Positions 1 through 8,954 of a stretch of DNA of 64,000 nt are shown in pieces. The translations under genes were made by a program, and so were the position numbers. How positions within the stretch are numbered: the stretch's first letter is position 1; each line of letters opens with the position of its first letter. The notes under the pieces were generated by a model. The model did no database searches. It saw nothing but the letters and a program-made list of their open reading frames with translations, and was not told where the DNA came from. This stretch comes from Acidobacteriota bacterium (GTDB taxonomy: Bacteria; Acidobacteriota; Terriglobia; UBA7540), in the NCBI GenBank assembly GCA_004298155.1, contig SCRD01000003.1, positions 1 through 64,000 on the forward strand, given 5' to 3'.

Positions 1-396
1 CTGCAATTTCGGCGTGATCGGCCGCGTAACAACCTGCTTCGGCAGAACCGGCTGCTTCAGCAGCGTGGGAGGGTGTTTGATAATCTCCGCCGGCGATATG
101 GGATGGAAATACAGCACCTCTTGTTTTACCGTGCTGAGCACCGGGGTGGGCGGCAGGCTCATCAGCGCCCAAAGCATGACGCCAATGGCCAGAGCCTCCA
201 GACAGGGGCTCAGCCCCAGCACCAGCCTCCGGCGTTTCCGGTCCTCTTCAGAAGGACCCAGCAGACCGAAATACGGCGGTTCGGCTGGAGAGTCTAAAGG
301 TTTTATTCTTATGGTGTTAAAGCCATCAGAGGGCGAACCATAAGGAGATATGGTCAGGCGGTCTGAGGGCCTGTTAAGCGCCAGTCTTGCTCCCAC
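1..396 (-). CDS. TonB-like energy transducer, N-terminal part (truncated by window edge)
   Basis: The minus-strand frame stays open from a GTG at 396 to the window edge, giving 132 residues. A charged, Pro-rich cytoplasmic stretch ends in EEDRKRRR and is followed by one hydrophobic segment (about residues 75-95, LEALAIGVMLWALMSL). A Pro/Lys/Gln-rich periplasmic stretch then begins (HPPTLLKQPVLPKQVV). That order of basic tail, one membrane anchor and proline-rich linker is typical of TonB-family energy transducers, which pass proton-motive force from ExbB/ExbD to outer-membrane receptors. The C-terminal TonB domain lies outside the window, so the family is inferred from the N-terminal layout. 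The GTG was chosen because a GAGG lies 9 nt upstream; the frame is open further upstream, so an earlier start is possible. The Oar-like receptor at 1.9 kb is a plausible partner. Confidence 0.6.
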   Translation of the reverse strand, partial: MGARLALNRPSDRLTISPYGSPSDGFNTIRIKPLDSPAEPPYFGLLGPSEEDRKRRRLVLGLSPCLEALAIGVMLWALMSLPPTPVLSTVKQEVLYFHPISPAEIIKHPPTLLKQPVLPKQVVTRPITPKLQ

Positions 397-994
397 TTGC
401 GTCAACCTCGCTGACTCGGTGTTCCCCTGACGCCCCGGCGTCCCCCTAGACCCCCCGTACATTAGTTTTTTATCATATTTCCGCCCGTGCTACAAGGAGT
501 AGTTTACCAGAGGGTATCGGGTGGAATCCCTCAAGGCCGCGCCTTTGCCACCCTCTCGAACTCGCCATTCTGAAGAACTAAAGGACGACGAGGAATCTGC
601 TTTCCGATTTCTTTGAAGAAGGGGGCTGGAATCAAAAACAGATTCTTCGGCCAGAAGCCGGCCTCAGGATGACGCTTCGCGAATTACCTCTGGCGAAACT
701 TCTGTCGCGAACCTGCACGTCGGCGAGTTACGCGGGCCCTCGGTTCCGGTGTTCGCGCCTCTCCTTATATTTACACGAGAGCCGCAGAGTGCAAGAGCTA
801 TGGTCCAGGCTGCCCGCTTCGGCTCAGCCGGGTCCGGGCGTTGTTGATTTGCTTGCGAGGCGTTATTCTGTGCAAGTAGCGCGGTCCCCCTGTATTGGAG
901 TCTGCGGCTCTTCCTTATCGGCACCGGCGCCGCAAACCACAAAAATGGGAGTGTGCTGCATGCCCGGCGCACTTTCGAAGAATGAGAAGGAGCG
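397..994. other. Intergenic region, about 600 bp, no convincing gene
   Basis: No frame here has a good start, a ribosome site and plausible protein composition. The longest reading frames are antisense or shadow frames that run into the next gene. The stretch separates two divergently oriented genes, so it should hold promoters for both. The only clear structure is a spaced inverted repeat at 778-911, listed separately. Confidence 0.5.
778..911. repeat. Spaced inverted repeat (11-bp arms)
   Basis: AGAGCCGCAGA at 778-788 is exactly inverted as TCTGCGGCTCT at 901-911. Between the arms are two imperfect direct repeats beginning TGCAAG and ending GGTCC (near 791 and 871). It resembles the remnant of a small palindromic intergenic element but does not match the 167-bp element found at 12.5-15.2 kb. 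Confidence 0.35.
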
Positions 995-1741
995 ATGAGA
1001 AAACCATGGTGGGTCAGAGCGATTGGGGCAATCGGTTGGGTGTGCGCGTTTCTGGCGTTCGCGTGCGGATACGCGGCGACGCGCTTTGCCGTTGGCAACA
1101 TGATCGGCGAAGGGCTATTTATCTTCGGTTTCGCCGCCGTTGCCGCCTGGATGCTTTGGGGAGTGATGAGCTTTGTGCTGTACGCGATGCGGCGGGCGGG
1201 CAGGCAGAACGCGGCCATTGTGCGTGATGTGCTTGATACGAACTTCCGACAGGCCAGGTCGGCGTCGGGGCTCGGCCCGCGTGAATCAGGAACGCTGGAC
1301 CATGTTTCACTGAACTCGCCGCCCCGCCAGGCCGCTCCTGCTCGCCAGACCGGTTCAGTGTTTGGGCTGACTCTCGGACAGCAGCCACGCGCCGGTCATC
1401 CAGCCAGGGCAGTAACGTCGGGCGCCTCGCCGCATCCGGAAATAGCGTCTGGTTTCACGGACGTTCCATTCATGGCTCCAGGCCCTTCTGGCGCGCCTGT
1501 GCCGCCCGGCCACGGCGCGGGGTCGCGCGGCGAGGAGGCGGGAGCTAAGGGCGGGCGGTCAATTTATACTTACGAGGCTCCGGGACTGCCTCTCTGCCCT
1601 AAGTGTGGGGTGCGTCCGGTGATCTTTTACTGTACGAGTCACTCACAGGCGCTTTGCCTGGAATGCGTGGTGCGTCATGACCGGGCCGGCGAATGTACCT
1701 ATGTGCCAGGCTGGCGCGGCAAGAAGCCGGTGGCTCTTTGA
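995..1741 (+). CDS. Membrane protein with C-terminal B-box-like zinc finger
   Basis: 248 residues, with AAGGAG just before the ATG. Two hydrophobic segments near the N-terminus (about residues 8-30 and 38-64) are followed by a low-complexity Pro/Gly/Ala linker (about 85-190). The compact Cys/His module at about 198-238 reads CPKC, then a Cys and His in YCTSHSQALC, then CLECVVRHDRAGEC. The spacing of Cys and His pairs resembles a B-box or related treble-clef zinc finger, which in bacteria usually sits on membrane proteins. The function is unknown. The soluble finger is probably cytoplasmic, tethered by the hairpin of membrane helices. No operon partner is seen; the next gene is about 200 bp away. 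Confidence 0.6.
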   Translation: MRKPWWVRAIGAIGWVCAFLAFACGYAATRFAVGNMIGEGLFIFGFAAVAAWMLWGVMSFVLYAMRRAGRQNAAIVRDVLDTNFRQARSASGLGPRESGTLDHVSLNSPPRQAAPARQTGSVFGLTLGQQPRAGHPARAVTSGASPHPEIASGFTDVPFMAPGPSGAPVPPGHGAGSRGEEAGAKGGRSIYTYEAPGLPLCPKCGVRPVIFYCTSHSQALCLECVVRHDRAGECTYVPGWRGKKPVAL

Positions 1742-1938
1742 GCACGTAGCGCATGCCGCCGTTATAGACCCCCTGCGGCTTTTCTTTTGGCCGGTAAAAC
1801 CCCCGAACCCCAAAACTGTGGGACCCCAAGACCGGCTACTCCAACATGTTCGTGTAATTTTCATGTTTGTCTTTCATAATAGTCTATTGGACTTCCTGAA
1901 GGCTTGCAGTTGCTCCGTAGAATGCCGGCCGCGCCACA

Positions 1939-4869
1939 ATGTACCGAATTTTACAAAAAACAGAAATTCTTCTACTGACATGGATACTGCTTTCTCCGTT
2001 GAGTCCTTTGCGGGGGCAGAGCCTCGCCAGCCTGCAGGGTCGGGTTAATGATCCCTCAGGCGCCGTCGTACCTCATGCAACGGTGCATGTGAAGGCCCAA
2101 CCGAATGGGCCGTTGCGGGTGGCAACCTCGAATGGCCAGGGGCGCTATAAGATTAGCGGGCTCGTGCCCGGCCGGTACACGGTTACGGCCACGGCTCAAG
2201 GGTTTGCACCCTCTAGCAAAAGTCTGTTATTGACAGATGGCCAAACGCTTACGCTCGACATCCACCTGACGATCGCCTTGCAGGCCCAGCAGATCGAAGT
2301 TCGAGGGCGTGCCTCTCGCCTTGAAGTTGCCCCTCAAAACAATTCCAGCGCCGTGGCTGTTTCTGGCAACAATCTGAATTCGCTGTCGAACGACCCGGAC
2401 GAGTTGCAGAGCCAGATTGGCGCTCTTGTGGGCCCTTCGGTCGGACCGGGCGCGGCCGAGATTTACATTAACGGCCTCACCGGCGGGGATATGCCCCCAA
2501 AATCCGACATTCGTGAAATTCGCGTCAATGCCAATCCCTTCTCGGCGGAAAACAATCGGCTGGGGTATGGCCGCATCGACATCACAACCAAACCGGGAAG
2601 CACAGCCTACCACGGAGACGTTTCGAGCGAATACAACGACTCCAATATGAATGCTCTGAGCCCGTTTCTGCCCGCCTCCGAAGAGAAGCCTCCTTCGTAC
2701 CACACCTGGCTCTGGGATGCAGATCTCGGTGGCCCGCTGGGCAGGAGGGCGTCCTTCTTCTTCGATTTTCAGCGCCGCAATATCAACCGCGCCAGCCTCG
2801 TCAACACGGTCGTGCTCAATCCCAGCCTGAATGTCGTGCCTTATGTTGCTTCTGTTCCCAACCCGCGCGTCCTTACGAACCTCAGCCCCCGAGCGGATTT
2901 CCAGCTCAGTCCAAACAATACGCTCAGCGTCAGCTATCGCTATTTTGAAATCGGCGAGCGCAACGACGGCGTGGACACGCAGTCGCTTCCGTCACAGGCC
3001 TATGACCGCTCGTTCCATCACCACAACATTCAGATCATCGACACTCAGATTTTAGGCTCCCGGGTGGTCAATCAAACGAGTTTCCAATACCTCCACTTCA
3101 ACAACGCGCAGACGCCGCAAGACTTTTCTCCCACGATCAACGTCCTTGGAGCCTTCACGGGGGGCGGCAGCAGTTCCGGCACCTTCAACCGCTACGAGAC
3201 CCACTACACCTTCCAGAACTATACGACCATGACCCTTGGCCACCATCTGGTTCGGTTCGGCGGCACAATGCTTGTCTTACCTCGCAGCGAGTCCACCAAT
3301 GGCGGCTTCAATGGGACTTTTACGTTCAATTCGCTTTCTGATTATCAGCAGACTCAGCAGGGCCTGCAAAATGGTATGACGATGGCGGAAATTCAGACCG
3401 CTGGTTACGGTCCCAGCCAGTTTAACATCACGGCGGGCAACCTTTGGGCTTCCATCGACCGTGTAAACGGGTGGCTCTTCGTCAATGATGATTGGAGCCT
3501 CCGGCCCCACTTCACACTCAGCTATGGCCTGCGGTTCGAGTCCGAAAATTATGTCAGCGCGCATACATTTTGGGCGCCTCGAGTAGGGATTGCCTGGGGC
3601 CTGGGCCATGGCTCAAACATCAAGACGGTGCTTCGAGCGGGCTGGGGCATCTTCTACGAGGATCTTGATGACGACCCCATGATGATCGCGGGGCGGCTGA
3701 ACGGACAAAACCAGCAGACCTACATCGTCAGCAATCCCCCCTTTTTTCCTGATGCGCCGCCCCTCAGCGTCATCAGCGGCAGTGATGTGTCGCTGCCCAC
3801 CATCTTCCGCATCGCCCCGAATATACTTCTGCCTTACGATATGGACACGGCGGTAAGCCTGGAACACCAATTGTTACGCAGCACAACAGTCTCGCTCACT
3901 TATGTGAATTCCAGCGGAGTTCACCAGTTCGTAACCAATAATATCAACGCGCCTTTCCCTGGAACGTTCGATCCCGCCAACCCTGCAAGCGGCGTGCGGC
4001 CGCTCGGCAACGCAGCCGGCAATATTTACGATTACGGGTCGGCCGGCATCTACCGGCAGACCGAATTGATCGCCAATGTCCACGTTAGTGCCAGCCGGGT
4101 CTCGCTCTTCGGCTACTACGTCTTTGATGATGCCCATAGCAACTCGGGATTAAACATGCAGACGAGTCCTGCCGGAGAATTCAGCTTCCAAACCAATCCC
4201 TGGAACCTGTCTCAGGATTACGGGCGCGCGGCCTTCGACATCCGGCATCGAGCGGTGATCGGCGGGAGCTTCGAGATGCCCCTCGGCATCCGCCTCAGCC
4301 CGATGATCATGGCGAATTCGGGACAGCCCTTCGGCATCCTTCTGCCTCAAGACCTCTACGGTACCGGGGTCCACGATGGGCGTCCGGCGTATGCGACCGC
4401 CTCGACTCCGCCGGCAAATCTGGTTGCGACGAAATACGGCAGCTTCAATATCGCTCCTGGCCCGGAGGACGCCCCAATCCCCCCTAACACCGAAACTGCT
4501 CCTGCCAATTTCATGCTGAACTTCAGGCTCAGCCGTACTTTCGGCTTTGGCCGCGAGGGCGGCGAAAAACACGGAGGGGAGGAAACTGCGCCTGGGCCAG
4601 AGGGTCGAGTTCGAGGCTTGGGCGGACGAGGACTGGGCAACGGGGGCGGTTCGAGCTTGGGCGGCGCCACGAAGCGTCGTTATGCGCTCACCCTGAGTAT
4701 TTCCGTCCTCAACGCGCTGAACAACGTTAACCTCGCTCGGCCGATCAATGTTCTTGATTCCCCGCTCTTCGGTCAGTCTATCGCCCTTGCCGGTGGCCCA
4801 TTCTCCGCCCAGGTCGGGAACCCCGTGGCTAATCGTCTCATCAACGTCGGCGCTTCCCTTAGCTTTTGA
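1939..4869 (+). CDS. Oar-like TonB-dependent outer-membrane receptor
   Basis: 976 residues. A signal peptide (about residues 1-28, hydrophobic LLLTWILLSPLSPL) leads into a carboxypeptidase-regulatory/Ig-like fold (about 32-115, LQGRVNDPSGAVVPHATV). A plug-like region follows (about 140-230), then a long beta-barrel region ending in phenylalanine (GASLSF), the usual C-terminal signature for Bam-dependent insertion. This Oar/TonB-dependent carboxypeptidase-regulatory architecture is strongly expanded in Acidobacteriota and is linked to uptake of large substrates; the substrate here is unknown. A Gly-rich low-complexity insertion (about residues 880-915) interrupts the last barrel strands. The ribosome site before the ATG is weak. 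The gene stands alone and shows no SusD-like partner. Confidence 0.85.
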   Translation: MYRILQKTEILLLTWILLSPLSPLRGQSLASLQGRVNDPSGAVVPHATVHVKAQPNGPLRVATSNGQGRYKISGLVPGRYTVTATAQGFAPSSKSLLLTDGQTLTLDIHLTIALQAQQIEVRGRASRLEVAPQNNSSAVAVSGNNLNSLSNDPDELQSQIGALVGPSVGPGAAEIYINGLTGGDMPPKSDIREIRVNANPFSAENNRLGYGRIDITTKPGSTAYHGDVSSEYNDSNMNALSPFLPASEEKPPSYHTWLWDADLGGPLGRRASFFFDFQRRNINRASLVNTVVLNPSLNVVPYVASVPNPRVLTNLSPRADFQLSPNNTLSVSYRYFEIGERNDGVDTQSLPSQAYDRSFHHHNIQIIDTQILGSRVVNQTSFQYLHFNNAQTPQDFSPTINVLGAFTGGGSSSGTFNRYETHYTFQNYTTMTLGHHLVRFGGTMLVLPRSESTNGGFNGTFTFNSLSDYQQTQQGLQNGMTMAEIQTAGYGPSQFNITAGNLWASIDRVNGWLFVNDDWSLRPHFTLSYGLRFESENYVSAHTFWAPRVGIAWGLGHGSNIKTVLRAGWGIFYEDLDDDPMMIAGRLNGQNQQTYIVSNPPFFPDAPPLSVISGSDVSLPTIFRIAPNILLPYDMDTAVSLEHQLLRSTTVSLTYVNSSGVHQFVTNNINAPFPGTFDPANPASGVRPLGNAAGNIYDYGSAGIYRQTELIANVHVSASRVSLFGYYVFDDAHSNSGLNMQTSPAGEFSFQTNPWNLSQDYGRAAFDIRHRAVIGGSFEMPLGIRLSPMIMANSGQPFGILLPQDLYGTGVHDGRPAYATASTPPANLVATKYGSFNIAPGPEDAPIPPNTETAPANFMLNFRLSRTFGFGREGGEKHGGEETAPGPEGRVRGLGGRGLGNGGGSSLGGATKRRYALTLSISVLNALNNVNLARPINVLDSPLFGQSIALAGGPFSAQVGNPVANRLINVGASLSF

Positions 4870-5085
4870 TGGTCTTCCGCTGAACCCCTCGTAGCGGTGA
4901 AGGTTTTCCAGAACAAAATCGCGGTGCGGACGTTTCTGATGATGAGATCACGTAGCGCGGTCACCGCGAGGGGATCGGCACGAGGGCGCATTGGGTGCGC
5001 TTGCAATCGCCAGTTTGTGCTATGCGCCTGGGTATTGTTGGGAACAAAAGCCGCGCACGATACGAACGACGTCCCGCGCTACCTG

Positions 5086-7323
5086 TTAACAGCTTGTCGG
5101 CAGGGTTACCCGCGCGGGAACATAATGCTCGAACGGCTTGAAGGCGTCGAGCAGGGCCTGCTGGTATTGGCGAACGTCGTAGCCGTGCCAGGCTTCCCAC
5201 AGCGTGAAGGCGCGGAAGCGGTCGTCGGGAAATTTTGCGCCGGCGTCGGTGATGATGTATCCGATGATCTCTCCCGGGCGCAGCTTGACGCCGGAACGGT
5301 CCAGTTGCCGGGCGACGACGGCGGTGGCCGTGTCTTTGCGGTAGGCCTCAGGCGCGCGGGTCAGGCGCTTGCTGATGATGAGTTCTTCCACGTCCATGCT
5401 GCCGTCCGCCAACCCGTCGAGGTAGCGGTCGAGGGTGCGGCGGGCCTCTTCGAGCTTGCGGCAGTAGCTTACAAAGTCGCGCGCCTCGGCCAGAATCTCC
5501 AGCACCTGGCGCTGCATGCGCGAAACCACGGGCGGCGTGTCATGCCGGCGGCACTCGAGCCCGCGAACTTTCAGCTCTCCGTTTTCTGCCACGGCAAAAA
5601 AGCGGTTGGGTACCGGGATTTCGGCGTTCTGCCGCGAAGGCAGAAAGACCACGTAACGATAGACAGCTTCGAGCGCCAGCGGCAGGCCGGTGAGCCGCTC
5701 GATTTCCTGCGCCAGTTGCTCGTAGTCCCGGCGCGTGGCGCCCCGCCGCTCGACGTAAAGCGAATCAACCAGGGCGTGCAGAACGCGGAAGCCTTTCAGC
5801 TCCGCGGCTTCTTTGGCCACCAGAAGTTTTTCCCGAGCCAGCGCGTTGATGGCCTCATGCGCTTCGATTTTGCCGAAGCGCGCGTTCTTGTAGCCCGTGT
5901 AGCCGAAGCAGCAGACCAGCAGCCACTTGAGCGATGACCGCCGCAGGTCGTAAGAATTACCGGCCGCGGCCGGAGGCTGCGCGGGCGCTTGCGGAGCCGC
6001 TCCGGCGGCTTTCATTCGCTGCTTGTATTCCTGGCGCTTGGCGATCAGGCGCTCCACCACGCGGCTGGTGATGCCGCGCCGCTTCTGGCACACGCGGTAG
6101 CCGAGCTCCGGGACCCGCGGGGCATCCGGACAGCAGCGGCAGTTGACGGTTTCCGGCGAGACGTTGAAGCGCGCCATGATGTTGGGGTATTCGCTCGAAA
6201 AATCGAGCTCGGCGGCGTTTTCAAAAAAACCCAGGCGCGGCGGAAACACCAATCCGCCGCGATCGGCCAGCAGCAGCTCGTCGGGATGCTTGGGAGTTTC
6301 AGGCTCGGCCTTCTGGGCAGGAATCAGCGTGCCGTCGCGGTAAGCCATTTCCATCTGCATGTAGGAAATTCCGGTGCCGGTGGTGGTGCGGGCTGAGTAC
6401 TGCACGGGGAGCTTGGTGATGCGGACCAGTTCCCACAGTCCGTCCAGCTCGCACTGGTGCGCGATGAAAGAATTGTGGAGATCGACGTGGAGGCGGCCGG
6501 CAAGCGTGGTGGAGCTTCCTTTATAAAGGACGCGCCCGTAGCTCACGTAACTGCGCGAACGGCTGCGCTCAACCGGGGCCTGGTCACGGTTGAGGCTGAG
6601 CTCAAACCCGAGCCGCCGCGCCTGCCGCATCAGGGCCGGGAGCAGCGTGGAATCGCCCCACTCGGTGACGATCAGGTCAGGATCGTGCGCGCGCAACAGC
6701 CGCTCAACGCCGCGGGCCACGGGCTCATCGGAATCCTCGAGCGCCTGCTGCTCACCGTCGATTTCCGCCTCGAGCGCACCGCGCCGGCCGTGCTGGGGAT
6801 CCACCTGCGCCAGGCCCTCGATGCGCAGTTGCAGCGTGCGGATTGGCGGCAGTTCGTAATCAATGGCCCATTCATTGTCACGGCATTCAATGGCGCCGAT
6901 GATCGCGGCGGACTGGCTCGCGGTTTCGATCTCCACCCGGGCCAGCGGAAACACGCCCTTTTGCCAGCAGTACAGCGGCGCGAGCATCAGGTCAGAATTG
7001 TAAAGCGTGAAGTGCGTGTCATAGCGGCGGACGAAGCGCGCAATCACTGCGAACTGCGCGGGATGGTGCACGGTGATCTCGAGGACCCGGATGGGCCGCC
7101 CGTCCCAGATGCTGAACTTTTCCGCGAAGGCGCAGCGGACGCGCGCGCGCGCCGCCAGCACGCGGCCCAGTTGCCGCAGGCGAGCCTCCGCTCCCTGAAC
7201 GTAAAAGCTCGGATGGAACGAGGGGTCAATCAGCCGGATCCGTTTCTGGTTCGGCTGGACCAGCCACAGCGTCATCCCCGCCGGGGAAGGGTAGAGATCG
7301 AGAATCCATCCACTGGTTTTCAA
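5086..7323 (-). CDS. Family-B DNA polymerase, exonuclease motifs apparently degraded
   Basis: 745 residues. Polymerase motif A is DFSSEYPNIM (Asp374). Motif B is Lys466 followed by FGYTGYKNARFG. Motif C is ALVDSLYV, which keeps the second catalytic Asp (Asp520) but has Leu where the first Asp of DTDS usually sits. In the N-terminal exonuclease region, the expected DxE of Exo I reads as LRIEG and the Exo II region as TEWGDSTLL, so proofreading residues seem lost. A Cys cluster (NCRCCPD, then Cys412) may bind metal. The start is TTG with GAGG 9 nt upstream, and it lies 98 bp inside the preceding gene, so translation is probably coupled. Family B is certain from the motifs. A role in damage tolerance is inferred from the missing exonuclease residues and the RecA-like neighbour. 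Confidence 0.85.
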   Translation of the reverse strand: MKTSGWILDLYPSPAGMTLWLVQPNQKRIRLIDPSFHPSFYVQGAEARLRQLGRVLAARARVRCAFAEKFSIWDGRPIRVLEITVHHPAQFAVIARFVRRYDTHFTLYNSDLMLAPLYCWQKGVFPLARVEIETASQSAAIIGAIECRDNEWAIDYELPPIRTLQLRIEGLAQVDPQHGRRGALEAEIDGEQQALEDSDEPVARGVERLLRAHDPDLIVTEWGDSTLLPALMRQARRLGFELSLNRDQAPVERSRSRSYVSYGRVLYKGSSTTLAGRLHVDLHNSFIAHQCELDGLWELVRITKLPVQYSARTTTGTGISYMQMEMAYRDGTLIPAQKAEPETPKHPDELLLADRGGLVFPPRLGFFENAAELDFSSEYPNIMARFNVSPETVNCRCCPDAPRVPELGYRVCQKRRGITSRVVERLIAKRQEYKQRMKAAGAAPQAPAQPPAAAGNSYDLRRSSLKWLLVCCFGYTGYKNARFGKIEAHEAINALAREKLLVAKEAAELKGFRVLHALVDSLYVERRGATRRDYEQLAQEIERLTGLPLALEAVYRYVVFLPSRQNAEIPVPNRFFAVAENGELKVRGLECRRHDTPPVVSRMQRQVLEILAEARDFVSYCRKLEEARRTLDRYLDGLADGSMDVEELIISKRLTRAPEAYRKDTATAVVARQLDRSGVKLRPGEIIGYIITDAGAKFPDDRFRAFTLWEAWHGYDVRQYQQALLDAFKPFEHYVPARVTLPTSC

Positions 7324-7573
7324 GGTTGATCCTCAGCAGCGCTTCAATCGAGCGCAGTCGGATTTCATGGTCGAGGCCCACGGCTACGTTGATGGCGTCC
7401 ATCGCATGCACCGGAAACTCATACGTGCAGGCCTGGGTGTAAAGCCGCACGCGGTTGAACATGGCCTCAAAGTGCGCACGCTCTTCCCGGCGCAGCGCGC
7501 GCCCGAAAACGCGCTCCCAGTTCAGCATCTCCTGTTCAATCAGGTCACGGAAGGTTGCAATCGTTCGCCCCAT
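7226..7573 (-). CDS. Small conserved-looking protein of the polymerase cassette
   Basis: 115 residues, mostly helical by composition (FRDLIEQEMLNWERVFGRAL...), with an acidic, Pro-rich tail. No known domain is recognised. It starts 8 nt after the RecA-like gene behind GAGGTGAG, and its last 98 bp overlap the polymerase start, so it is the middle gene of a three-gene operon. Its position suggests an adaptor or accessory subunit for the polymerase, but that is inference from position only. Confidence 0.6.
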   Translation of the reverse strand: MGRTIATFRDLIEQEMLNWERVFGRALRREERAHFEAMFNRVRLYTQACTYEFPVHAMDAINVAVGLDHEIRLRSIEALLRINLENQWMDSRSLPFPGGDDAVAGPAEPETDPAD

Positions 7574-7581
7574 GGCTCACC

Positions 7582-8343
7582 TCATCTCGCAATCGCCGAG
7601 GCCGGACCCGGGCAGGCGTTTGCCGGGCTGCGTTCGCAGATCAGTTTGGGCCGGCCGTCTTCGGTGAGGCTGAAGCGCCACACTTCGCCAGCCGCGCGGC
7701 AGGCGCGGGCAAAGAAATTCCTGCGGGCCGCGGAAGGCGTAAAAGTCATCGCGGCGGAAAAGACCGTAACGGTGAGCGGTTGCTGCGCAAGGCGGCTGAG
7801 GCTGGCGAGCGCCTGCTCAAACGCTATGCGCGCGTCCCAGTCGCGAACGTCCTCGTCAAAGTAAAGGTCCGGCAGTGCCGTTACCACCAGAATGTCCGCA
7901 GGGAAATCCGCCAGAAAGCGTGGCACGCGCGCAATCAGTTCCGTCAGTTGGAAGCAGGTGAAGGCGCGCGCAATCTGGACCTGGAGGTTGAATTGCTCAA
8001 AGGGAACGTTGCGCTCGCGCGCCAGCCGGGCCAGCAATCGCGGATCGGCGGAGTTGGCGCCGTCAAGGAAGAGCACGCGCTTGCCCCGGAGCAGAATCCG
8101 CGGCAGAAAGTAGTGGCTCAGCTTGGGCACGTTGCCGTGGCCATAGAAAACCGCTAGCCCCTGTTCAGGGAAGACCCATGGGGCGATTTGGCGCTGCAAC
8201 CTGGAAGCTGGCATTTGGGCTGCCGTTGAAGGTGAATCATCTGTGTCATTATTGAACATGTTTTTTTGCTGGCCATCAGGCTTATTTTTCATAAGTAAAT
8301 GATAATAAGTACTTTGATGATTTCCTGTGATTTCTGATTTCAT
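7582..8343 (-). CDS. RecA/ImuA-like P-loop protein of the polymerase cassette
   Basis: 253 residues. An N-terminal polar stretch of about 60 residues is followed by a RecA-like core: a degenerate Walker A-like loop (FYGHGNVPKLSH), a beta strand KRVLFLDGANSA, and a Walker B-like hydrophobic strand ADILVVTALPDLYF. The Walker A lacks a clear GKT, so ATP hydrolysis is doubtful. The layout recalls ImuA/SulA-type RecA relatives that accompany error-prone polymerases in the imuA-imuB-dnaE2 cassette; here the partner is a family-B polymerase instead. It is the first gene of the operon. The start at 8343 has a weak AAGG; an ATG at 8292 is the alternative. The RecA-superfamily call rests on fold-like pattern reading, not on a search. 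Confidence 0.55.
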   Translation of the reverse strand: MKSEITGNHQSTYYHLLMKNKPDGQQKNMFNNDTDDSPSTAAQMPASRLQRQIAPWVFPEQGLAVFYGHGNVPKLSHYFLPRILLRGKRVLFLDGANSADPRLLARLARERNVPFEQFNLQVQIARAFTCFQLTELIARVPRFLADFPADILVVTALPDLYFDEDVRDWDARIAFEQALASLSRLAQQPLTVTVFSAAMTFTPSAARRNFFARACRAAGEVWRFSLTEDGRPKLICERSPANACPGPASAIAR

Positions 8344-8954
8344 TGTGGTTTTAACCTTGCGAGTTCTTTACAATGCGATGTTAGGCGAATAAAAAGCGAA
8401 AGTCAAGCAAAACATAAGATTCAACCCTGTCTTTTTTCCTTTGAGACCAGCGTAAAGCAGGTTCACCAGCCCCGGCCAGCACGGAGGACAGAAATAATAA
8501 TGAAGCCGTACATCGCGTGGTGATGCCAATGGTGCTTGCCAGCGATTACTGTAAGCGGAACCGTTTCCGGGCCGCCCGCCTGACCAACTGCAGGTTAAAC
8601 TCGACTCAATACCGGGAATTTCCATGATCGCGCCTGCGACCTTTTAACAGAGAACGCCAGCCACCGCAATCTGCCATTTCCAAAAGCCTTCTTACATTGG
8701 GAGGGGCACAGGCAGCCCTCTTCTCCTGCTTTTCCAAAGCGTTTTTGATCAATGGTTGCAAAATGTTGCAGCGTTATCTGCAAATGTTTGGTTACCCGCA
8801 CCTGACGCGGACTGGATAACTATCTGGTTATCGTCAGGTAATTTACCTACCAGCATTTGAGGATTTCCATGGATTGCGCCCCCCCCAACTTTAGTTCTAT
8901 TCTCTAACCGTCTATCAGGGACATGGTTCGACTCTACTGCGGAATTCTTATCTC
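8344..8954. other. Divergent intergenic region, about 610 bp, no gene seen
   Basis: It lies between the polymerase cassette (minus) and the LuxR-type regulator (plus) and must hold both promoters. The part next to the cassette is AT-rich. It holds a nested inverted repeat at 8800-8839, an 8-C run near 8879, and two similar stretches around TTTCCATG (near 8616 and 8866). I could not identify a LexA-like box by eye. Confidence 0.45.
8800..8839. repeat. Nested inverted repeat upstream of the LuxR-type regulator
   Basis: ACCTGACG at 8800-8807 is inverted as CGTCAGGT at 8832-8839. Inside it GATAAC (8815-8820) pairs with GTTATC (8827-8832) around a 6-nt loop. It could be an operator or an RNA hairpin in the leader; it has no T-run, so it is unlikely to be a terminator. 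Confidence 0.4.

Noticed and set aside
664-1218. 184-codon minus-strand frame over the first intergenic region
   Set aside because: It overlaps the zinc-finger membrane gene, has no ribosome site, and its composition is unlike a protein domain.
4897-5937. 346-codon plus-strand frame opposite the family-B polymerase
   Set aside because: It is antisense to clear polymerase motifs, has no ribosome site and no domain pattern; long antisense frames are expected in GC-rich genes.
6457-7329. 290-codon plus-strand frame opposite the polymerase N-terminus
   Set aside because: Antisense to a supported gene, with Arg/Pro-rich translation typical of a shadow frame.
8344-8420. LexA box for the polymerase cassette
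   Set aside because: No sequence close to a known LexA palindrome was found upstream of the RecA-like gene, so damage control is not claimed.
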